A DNA stretch of 64,000 nt from DATGZH01 sp035297265 (lineage in GTDB: Bacteria; Actinomycetota; Acidimicrobiia; Acidimicrobiales; RAAP-2), in contig DATGZH010000018.1 in NCBI GenBank assembly GCA_035297265.1, positions 1 to 64,000 of the forward strand, read 5' to 3'. Positions 27,278 to 33,678 of this stretch are shown here, one piece after another. Numbering within the stretch: the stretch's first letter is position 1; the number at the start of each line of letters is the position of its first letter. The position numbers and the translations under genes are program-made. Under the pieces are notes generated by a model that did not search any database, had not been told where the DNA came from, and saw only the letters and a program-made list of their open reading frames with translations.

Positions 27278-28140
27278 CCACGCCCTTCTCGGTCCACGAC
27301 CACGAGCCCCACGAGAGCGGTGTGGAGCGCCAGCCCTCGGTCGGCCTGCCGTTCCGCCTCACGCCCACCGCCCTCATCGGCAGCCGGCGGGCCCGCCGGG
27401 TGGTCGAGCGCAACATCCAGGTCTACCGGCGGGGTTGGATCTTCCTCGTCTCGGGCTTCTTCGAGCCCTTCTTCTACCTGCTCTCGATCGGCGTCGGGCT
27501 GTCGAAGCTGGTCGGGCCGATCTCGGTCAACGGCCAGCTCATCCCGTACGCCGCCTTCGTCGCCCCGGGCCTCCTGGCCTCGGCCGCCATGAACGGGGCG
27601 GTCTTCGACGCCACCTTCAACATCTACTTCAAGCTGAAGATCGCCAAGACCTACGACGCCATCCTCTCGACGCCGCTCGGCGTGGGGGACATCGCACTCG
27701 GCGAGCTCTCCTGGGCCCTCATCCGCGGCGCCCTCTATTCGGGTGCCTTCCTCTGCATCATGGCCGGCCTCGGCTACGTGGTCTCACCCTGGGCGGTGCT
27801 CTGCTTCCCCGGCGCCATCCTCGTGTCCTTCGCCTTCGCCGGGGCGGGCATGGCCGGGACCTCCTACATGCGGACGTGGCAGGACTTCGACATGGTCTCG
27901 CTCGTCGTGCTCCCCCTCTTCCTCTTTTCGGCCACCTTCTACCCGCTCAGCGTCTACCCCCACTGGCTGGCGGTGATCGTCAGCATCACCCCGCTCTACC
28001 AGGGCGTGGCGCTCCTCCGGGGCTTCGACCTGGGCCAGTTCTCCTGGGCGCTCCTGGGCCACGCCTTCTATCTCTTCGTGATGGGCAGCTTCGGCCTGAT
28101 GGTGACCGCCCGTCGACTGGCGAAGTTGTTGCTGCCGTAG
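27274..28140 (+). CDS. ABC-2 type permease (second)
   Basis: 288 residues, with the same plan as the preceding gene: N-terminal 'RVVERNIQVYRRGWIFLVSGF', loop 'YAAFVAPGLLASAAMNGA', and 'LFLFSATFYPLSVYPHW'. Its cytosolic N-terminus is about 30 residues longer. It ends the exporter operon and is followed six bases later by a terminator hairpin. Confidence 0.9.
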   Translation: MTTPFSVHDHEPHESGVERQPSVGLPFRLTPTALIGSRRARRVVERNIQVYRRGWIFLVSGFFEPFFYLLSIGVGLSKLVGPISVNGQLIPYAAFVAPGLLASAAMNGAVFDATFNIYFKLKIAKTYDAILSTPLGVGDIALGELSWALIRGALYSGAFLCIMAGLGYVVSPWAVLCFPGAILVSFAFAGAGMAGTSYMRTWQDFDMVSLVVLPLFLFSATFYPLSVYPHWLAVIVSITPLYQGVALLRGFDLGQFSWALLGHAFYLFVMGSFGLMVTARRLAKLLLP

Positions 28141-28145
28141 GGATT

Positions 28146-28168
28146 GCTCGCTCTCTCATGGAGCGAGC
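28146..28168. terminator. Terminator after the ABC-2 operon
   Basis: A perfect 8-bp stem (GCTCGCTC 28146-28153, GAGCGAGC 28161-28168) with a 7-base loop starts six bases after the permease stop. The facing gene ends at 28300, so it may serve both directions. Confidence 0.65.
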
Positions 28169-28194
28169 AGGCCAGCGGGGATCGCAGCGATGCC

Positions 28195-28243
28195 GCCAGC
28201 TCTGAACTGGACCGTTCGCCAGCTCTGAACTGGACCGTTCGCC
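28195..28243. repeat. Tandem duplication of a 23-bp unit
   Basis: The unit GCCAGCTCTGAACTGGACC+GTTC occurs twice head to tail (28195-28217, 28218-28240) and begins a third time. Each copy contains GAAC-N6-GTTC dyad symmetry. It lies between convergent genes, where no promoter is needed, so it may be a slippage duplication. Confidence 0.8.
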
Positions 28244-28299
28244 GAACTCCACCCCTCGTGGGTGGTCAGGGGCACCAGACCCGGAGCACGGGTCGTCGC

Positions 28300-29331
28300 T
28301 CAGGTGTACCTGTAGTGGTCGACGAAGGTGGCGATGGTGGCGATCACGTTGGGATCGACGTGCCCGGCCACCTGGTATTCGGCCGGGGTGGGCCGTCCCG
28401 TGCCCGACAGGAACAGGTGGTCGTCGGCCGGGAACACTCGGATGCTCACGTTGTGCTTGCCGGCGAGGCCCTTCTCCCAGAGTCGGAGGTCGTCGGCCAC
28501 GGTCACCTGGTAGTCACGCCCGCCCTGCAGCACGAGGATCGGCTGGTGGAGCGCTCGGGCCGTCGCCACCGGCTGGTAGTGACAGAGGTCGAGCCAGTAG
28601 GCCGGCCCAGTCCCGCCGAAGAGCGTGGAGGTCGGGCTGTCCTTGGCCAGGTTGGAGCAGCCGATCTGCTGGGCGATGGTCTTGACCTGCCGGAGGGATG
28701 CCTTGGCCTGCTGGCCGAGCTGTCCGGGGAGCGTCGACAGGTAGGTCTCCTGGCGCACGAGGTCCGGACCGAAGGGCTCTGACGCCGCGGCGAGGAGGAT
28801 GACGCCCGCCACGTAGGGCGCCTCGGCGGCCACCTTGGGCGCGAAGGTGCCGCCCTGGCTGTGGCCCAGCACGAAGAGATGGTCGGGGTCGATCTCGGCT
28901 TGGTGCCGGAGGAGGGTCAGGCCGGCCAGGGCGTCGGGCACGTACTCGTCCGTGGCGGTGAAGGTGGCCGGGTTGATGCTCTCCGGGTACTGGTAGGTCC
29001 GCTTGTTGTACCGGAGGCTCGCCACACCCTTTGCTGCGAGCCCCTTGGCGATGTCCGAGAGCGGGTGGTTGGACCCGATGTCCTCGTTCTGGTCCTCAGG
29101 GCCGGAGCCGGCCAGCAGGAGCACGGCCGGGAAGGGACCCCTGCCGACAGGCAGGGTGAGCGTGCCGATGAGGGGAGGTGAGCCCACCTCGACGGCCACG
29201 TTGTGAACGGCGCCGCTCGTCGCCGCGCTCGCTACGGGGGCGGGGAGGAGCGCGGTGGCGACGAGGAGAGCGAAGACCGCGAGGAGACGATCGAACACCC
29301 GCCACCTCGCCAGGCGGCTCGTTGCCGCCAT
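28300..29331 (-). CDS. Secreted alpha/beta hydrolase
   Basis: About 343 residues. A signal peptide is clear: basic 'RLARWRVFDR', hydrophobic 'LLAVFALLVATALL', then 'APVASAAT' as cleavage region. The mature part has 'LLLAGSGPEDQNED' (oxyanion hole region), the nucleophile elbow 'GHSQGG', and late Asp/His in 'LQGGRDYQVT' and 'FPADDHLF'. It resembles the BAAT/acyl-CoA thioester hydrolase and dienelactone hydrolase group. I chose the ATG at 29331 for its GGGGAGA ribosome site; 17 further codons upstream are possible. Confidence 0.85.
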   Translation of the reverse strand: MAATSRLARWRVFDRLLAVFALLVATALLPAPVASAATSGAVHNVAVEVGSPPLIGTLTLPVGRGPFPAVLLLAGSGPEDQNEDIGSNHPLSDIAKGLAAKGVASLRYNKRTYQYPESINPATFTATDEYVPDALAGLTLLRHQAEIDPDHLFVLGHSQGGTFAPKVAAEAPYVAGVILLAAASEPFGPDLVRQETYLSTLPGQLGQQAKASLRQVKTIAQQIGCSNLAKDSPTSTLFGGTGPAYWLDLCHYQPVATARALHQPILVLQGGRDYQVTVADDLRLWEKGLAGKHNVSIRVFPADDHLFLSGTGRPTPAEYQVAGHVDPNVIATIATFVDHYRYT

Positions 29332-29627
29332 CGATCTCCCCCCTGACGGAACTCGACGGCCGCCCATGCCGGCCGAGATCATGCCCCAAGAGGACGGATC
29401 GTGACCGTCATCGAAGCCAGTCGCCTGTTCTCCCTCTCAGCCCTTCACCTCTGTGCTGCTCGACGATGGCACGAGAGCTGGCCGGTCTCGGGCAGCTTGC
29501 TCTGTTGCGGTTGCTCCGCTGAGGAGCCCCTCTCCGGCCAACCGCTGCCTTCACGGTCGGGTCGTCGATCTCGATCCATGAGCACGGGCGTCGCTGGGAC
29601 AAACGATTCCTCACTCGCCCTCGCGTA
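29332..29627. other. Intergenic region, no gene seen
   Basis: This stretch between the divergent secreted hydrolase and secreted repeat protein has no credible gene, RNA or repeat. It is less GC-rich than its surroundings and should hold the promoter of the leftward hydrolase gene. The rightward promoter candidate begins at 29628. Confidence 0.5.
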
Positions 29628-29658
29628 TTACCGATGCATTACCCGAGAGGTGTTTGCT
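29628..29658 (+). promoter_or_regulatory. SARP-like promoter site of the secreted repeat protein
   Basis: TTACC at 29628-29632 and TTACC at 29639-29643 (period 11), then nine bases, then TTTGCT (29653-29658) as a -10-like hexamer. The layout equals that of the sites at 31469, 36446, 46441 and 46659. The -10 is the poorest of the five. The gene start is 192 bases after the hexamer, so the mRNA would have a leader of about 185 bases (29665-29849). Confidence 0.6.
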
Positions 29659-29849
29659 CATCGATGGCAACGGAGGGACGAAGGCGACTGGGTGCGTGCA
29701 TGCACTGCATCCGCGCCGCTGATTGGTACCTCCACACGATGCAGCTATCGCTTCACAGAGCGTCCATGTGACGGTGCAGCCCGGCCCATCGATAAGGGCG
29801 GAGGGTGCCAGATCAGGAGGGTCTGTAGGCGGGGAGGAGGAAGAGCAAA

Positions 29850-31334
29850 GTGCTTCGCAAGATCAAGTTGGTATCGGATCGGGTCAACGACCACCCACCG
29901 CGTCGGGACCGAGGTCACACGGGCCTCCATCGGCGGCTCATCAGCACCGGCTTCCTCGTCCTCGCGGCGGGTGTCGTCGGTTCTGCGACGGTGGCCAGTG
30001 CGGCCGGCGCCGATGTCGCTGCTGGCGCGGTCCGTACATCGCCGCACGGTGTCCGGACGCACGCTCCCAGCCGAGGACTTCTCGCTCGGGCAATCGCGGC
30101 CAGCCACACGGCCCAGCGGTCAGTGGTCGCAGGACCCGTCAGCCGCCAGCGCCCCGCCGATGGTGGAGGCGGGCTCACCTTGGCCAATTTCGCGGTGACC
30201 GATCAGAACACCGGTGAGACGACGAGCTACACGAACGAGCCGGTGTCGGTGAACACAGGGTGTGGCAACAGCGCCACGTTCTTCTGCCTGACCCTCGGTA
30301 GCGGCGCCTTCACCATGACCGTGCCCAACCCGCTCGAGGCGGGCCAGGTGTACTCGTTCCCAGGGGGCGGGGCCATGACGGTGTCGGCCGGGGGGCAGAG
30401 TTGCGGGGAGTTCCAGGGCATCTCTGGGGGCTACGAGGGCGGCGTCGAGGTCGACCAGTTCGTCCTGAACCAGGCCGATCCAGAGCCGATCGGCACGGTC
30501 GCCACCCAGGTCACCTGCGCCAACGCTGACGTGAGCATCTACGGGACCATCGCCTACAACGCCCAGAACACCACCCCCAACGAGCGCTACTACCTCTACG
30601 ACAACTTCGGGGACACGTTCGGGTTCGGCAACGACTCGTACCTGACCTACCTCGGCAACCCGGGGTTCCAGAACCTCAATCAGCCCATCGTCGCCATGGC
30701 GACCACGCCGGACGGTGGGGGTTACTGGATGACGGCCGCCGACGGGGGGGTCTTCGCCTACGGCGACGCTCCGTACTTCGGCTCGACCGGGAACATCCAC
30801 CTCAACAAGCCGATCGTCGGCATGGCGGCCACCTCCGACGGCGGCGGCTACTGGTTCGTGGCCTCCGACGGTGGCATCTTCGCTTACGGCGACGCCCAGT
30901 ACTTCGGCTCGATGGGCGGCAAGCCCCTCAACAAGCCGATCGTCGGCATGACCTCCACCCCTGACGACGGGGGCTACTGGCTGGTGGCCTCGGACGGTGG
31001 CATCTTCGCCTTCGGTGATGCAGGGTACTTCGGCTCGGAGGGCGGCAAGCCGCTCAACAAGCCGATCGTCGGCATGACCTCGACGACGGACGGTGGCGGC
31101 TACTGGTTCGTCGCCTCCGACGGCGGCATCTTCGCCTACGGCGACGCCGGCTTTTTCGGATCGACCGGCAGCCTCCAACTCGCCCAACCGATCACCGGGA
31201 TGATCTCGACCGACGACGACCTGGGCTACCTCCTGGTTGCCGACGACGGTGGGCTGTTCGCCTACGGCGACGCACCGTACTTCGGGAGCCTCGGAGGACA
31301 GGGGCTCACGGGGATCGTCGGCGTCGTGCCTTGA
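29850..31334 (+). CDS. Secreted protein with five 42-residue 'GGYW..DGGIFA.GDA' repeats
   Basis: 494 residues. The basic N-terminus and 'LISTGFLVLAAGVVGSATVASAAG' form a long signal peptide. Residues about 80-270 are a Cys-containing beta-rich domain of unknown type. From residue 276 come five repeats of exactly 42 residues with the consensus LNKPIVGM..T.DGGGYW followed by .VASDGGIFAYGDA.YFGS. Such arrays are common in extracellular proteins of Acidimicrobiia and probably fold as a beta-propeller-like structure. GTG start with GGGGAGGAGG nine bases upstream. A strong terminator follows. Confidence 0.85.
   Translation: MLRKIKLVSDRVNDHPPRRDRGHTGLHRRLISTGFLVLAAGVVGSATVASAAGADVAAGAVRTSPHGVRTHAPSRGLLARAIAASHTAQRSVVAGPVSRQRPADGGGGLTLANFAVTDQNTGETTSYTNEPVSVNTGCGNSATFFCLTLGSGAFTMTVPNPLEAGQVYSFPGGGAMTVSAGGQSCGEFQGISGGYEGGVEVDQFVLNQADPEPIGTVATQVTCANADVSIYGTIAYNAQNTTPNERYYLYDNFGDTFGFGNDSYLTYLGNPGFQNLNQPIVAMATTPDGGGYWMTAADGGVFAYGDAPYFGSTGNIHLNKPIVGMAATSDGGGYWFVASDGGIFAYGDAQYFGSMGGKPLNKPIVGMTSTPDDGGYWLVASDGGIFAFGDAGYFGSEGGKPLNKPIVGMTSTTDGGGYWFVASDGGIFAYGDAGFFGSTGSLQLAQPITGMISTDDDLGYLLVADDGGLFAYGDAPYFGSLGGQGLTGIVGVVP
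30675..31304 (+). repeat. Five 126-bp in-frame repeats
   Basis: Five units of exactly 126 bp encode the 42-residue repeats; copies 2-4 are the most alike at DNA level (for example CTCAACAAGCCGATCGTCGG at the start of each). No indels separate the copies. A sixth partial unit ('LTGIVGVVP') ends the protein. Confidence 0.9.
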
Positions 31335-31381
31335 TCCGGGACGGTCACCGTGGTCGGACGGATCACGGTTGATGACTCGTA

Positions 31382-31422
31382 GCTCGTCTGCGGCGGGAGT
31401 TCAGCTCTCGCCGCAGACGAGC
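31382..31422. terminator. Very long terminator stem
   Basis: An 18-bp stem with one G-U pair (31382-31399 with 31405-31422) and a 5-base loop (TTCAG) lies 48 bp after the secreted repeat gene. The outer 14 bp (GCTCGTCTGCGGCG) are perfect. It separates this gene from the next promoter site at 31469. Confidence 0.8.
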
Positions 31423-31468
31423 GCGCCACGCAAGCCGTGACACTCACGGGCTATTCCGGGACCTCGCC

Positions 31469-31499
31469 TTACCGGTCTGTTACCGGCACTCCGTACGGT
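31469..31499 (+). promoter_or_regulatory. SARP-like promoter site of the DUF4389 gene
   Basis: TTACC (31469-31473), six bases, TTACC (31480-31484), nine bases beginning GGCACT, then TACGGT (31494-31499) as a TANNNT -10. The spacing is identical to the four other sites in this window. The DUF4389 ATG begins 192 bases after the hexamer, exactly as at the secreted repeat gene. Confidence 0.7.
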
Positions 31500-31690
31500 G
31501 ACACCGTGAGCATCACGACCACCTCCCGCCGAGCTCCCTTCGGGCAGTTCGTCTCCCGGCCGCAATGCAGGACCGGGACGCAGTCCCTACGTGAGCGGGG
31601 CGAAGAGCGCGGGCGGTCCGAAGGGTGCAACGGGATTCGACGCGGCTGTCGTGAGCGCCGGATCTCCTGGAGCGGAAGGAGAGGAGTGCG

Positions 31691-32904
31691 ATGACTTCCA
31701 TCGAGACAACGGCGGCCGCCGCCCCGCCACAGGGTCCGGCCGAGGGGTCGGCGCCGGTCGCCCTGACCTTCGGGCCCTCGCAGCGCCAGAAGAGGGTCAC
31801 GGTCGTCTTTCGCTTGATCCTCGTGATCCCCCAGCTTGTCGCCCTGTATTTCTTGGCCCTCGCCGCCGTCGTACTCGTCGTCGTCGCCTGGTTCGCCGCG
31901 CTGGTCACGGGGCGTGTCCCGGGCGGGATCGCCGAGTTCCTGATCGGTTGGCTCGCTGGACGACGAGGGTGCAGGCCTACCTCTTCTGCCTGACCGACCG
32001 CTACCCGCCGTTCTCGCTTCACTCCTCTGCGGACTTCCCGGTCGACCTGCAGGCGACCATCGGCCGCCTCAACCGGCTCGCCGTCTTCTTTCGCCTCGTC
32101 CTTGCCATCCCGGCGTCGATCGCCGTCTCCCTCCTCTGGTGGGGCCTCGGCCTGTTCTCGGTGGTGGGCTGGCTCATCACTCTCGTGAGGGGCCGCCAAC
32201 CCGACACCATTTACGAGGCCAATGCCGCGGGCCTTCGCTACGCCGCGAGGTTCTCCGGCTACCTCTTCATGCTGACCTCCTTCTACCCGTCCGAGGTCCT
32301 TGGCGACGGCGACGCCGCACCCACCGGCGAGGGCACGGCGTCGGTCCCGCCCGCCGAGCCCCAGGAAGAGGGAAGCCCCTGGGCGCTCCGTCTGACGAAG
32401 GGAGCCCGACGGCTGGTCGTGGTCTTCTTCGTGCTGGGCGCGGTCGGACAGCTGGGCTACGTCGTCGGCCTCTGGGCGATCGCCCGGTCGAGCCCGAACG
32501 CTCAAGTCGTCCAGGTGCAGAACGAGGCCGTGACGGCGTACAACACGCTCGGCACCCAGGCCAAAGCCCTCGACGCCTCCGCCACGGGCTGCGACGCCAA
32601 GTCGGGCACCTCGGCCAAGCTCCGGTGCCTGAAGGCGGTAGACGCCGGTCTCGCCGGCGACATCTCCTCCTACGCCCACAAACTGGCCGACATCGCCTAC
32701 CCGCCCGGGGTCTCCACCCAGTCGCACGCGGCGCTCAAGGCGGCCCGTCAGGCGGCCGAGGTCATGGCTCGGCTCTCGCAGTCGGGCAACACCTTGAGCG
32801 GGTACATCTCGGCCCTCGAGACCAGCGGGTTCGAGGCAAAGCTGAGCAACCTGGACCGGACGTTCAACGCCCTCAACCAGGCCCTGATCCAGATGGCCTC
32901 CTAA
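31691..32904 (+). pseudogene. DUF4389 membrane protein broken by a -1 frameshift
   Basis: The first frame (from ATG 31691, GGAGAGGAG upstream) encodes 'VTVVFRLILVIPQLVALYFLAL' and 'ALVTGRVPGGIAEFLIGWL', then leaves the family and stops at 31993. The family sequence resumes in the -1 frame with 'RWTTRVQAYLFCLTDRYPPFSL' and runs to 32904. The break is at 31952-31956 (CTCGC): one missing C would restore a protein of about 404 residues with a repeated DUF4389 pattern, a further transmembrane helix near 'LVVVFFVLGAVGQLGYVVG' and an extracytoplasmic tail. Both halves are otherwise intact, so this is recent, a sequencing error, or recoding; no classic slippery heptamer is present. Confidence 0.8.
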
Positions 32905-33002
32905 AGGAGCCGGCGCTGAACCTCCTCGTTCCTCCGGCCCGACGACGGGGCTCGTCCGTCGGGGAGCGCGCTCGGGCCGGGTGAAAGACGAAGCCCCAGC
33001 CT
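32905..33002. other. Short spacer before the inverted-repeat element
   Basis: After the DUF4389 stop there is a GC-rich spacer with no gene. It contains GACGGGGCTCGTCC+GTCG, a weak dyad that could end the DUF4389 transcript. Confidence 0.3.
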
Positions 33003-33156
33003 GGGTAGTGGCTCAATTTCAAGCCTCCACGTACATTCGGCTTAACGTCGGAAGCCCAGAAGGGCAGTTTCACGCCTCCTCCTACCGAGGAACCGACGGC
33101 TTTCGCATTCCGAACCGTACTCTGGGGGTGCGACATCGCGAATTGAGCCACTACCC
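33003..33156. mobile_element. 154-bp element bounded by 16-bp perfect inverted repeats
   Basis: GGGTAGTGGCTCAATT (33003-33018) and its exact complement AATTGAGCCACTACCC (33141-33156) bound 122 bp with no coding capacity and lower GC content than the neighbourhood. The 'GTGGCTCAATTT' core resembles the multi-repeat ends of IS21-family insertion sequences as I remember them, so this may be a MITE-like remnant or paired ends of a lost element. I see no target duplication of convincing length. Confidence 0.45.
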
Positions 33157-33678
33157 CAGCCTGCACCGACGCCATAAACTTGTCATTGAAGGGCAAGTAG
33201 GTGTCACCCGCTTCGGTCACGGTCGGGTACCACCACCGGGAACGACCCCGAGTGGCCCCGAACTCGCCGATTGGTCCCCTCGGTTGCCCGTTGGGACGTC
33301 CGACCACCCTGGCTGCTGAGGGACCCGTTGAGGGTGAGAGCGTGGCCCATGCATCGGCCTTCGTCGTCTCTTCCCGGTACCGAGCCGACAGGAGCCGACC
33401 CGCCGCTCGGTCTCCGGTGGCGGTTCAGGGACGGGCGCACGCGGTGGAGGATCGGCCAGCAGGGCGCGTGGCGAATGGCGCCAGGTGCCGGTGCGGGACG
33501 ACACCTCGCGGCCAGCGGACACCGACGGAGGCGAGTGGTGACCGTGACGGCAACGAGGTCCCCGGAGACGACCGAGAAGTGCTCCGAGGTGACGACCACG
33601 ATCCGCCGCCGCCTCACTGGCTCGGCGCAGGCCCGAGGAGCCTCGGCAATCGCTCGGGTCGGGAGGCGCAGCGACACG
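33157..33678. other. Intergenic region, no gene seen
   Basis: Open frames exist on both strands but none has a start with a ribosome site, a recognisable domain or the expected third-position bias. The region lies downstream of the large VWA gene and probably holds its terminator; the element at 33003 borders it. Confidence 0.45.

Noticed and set aside
28195..28240. LexA/SOS box
   Set aside because: GAAC and GTTC are six bases apart; actinobacterial SOS boxes have four, and the site is not upstream of a gene.
31940..31960. Programmed -1 frameshift in the DUF4389 gene
   Set aside because: No X-XXY-YYZ slippery sequence or obvious downstream pseudoknot; a lost base is simpler.
32873..33307. 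145-codon open frame across the inverted-repeat element
   Set aside because: No ribosome site or family, runs into the DUF4389 gene end and translates the inverted repeat itself.
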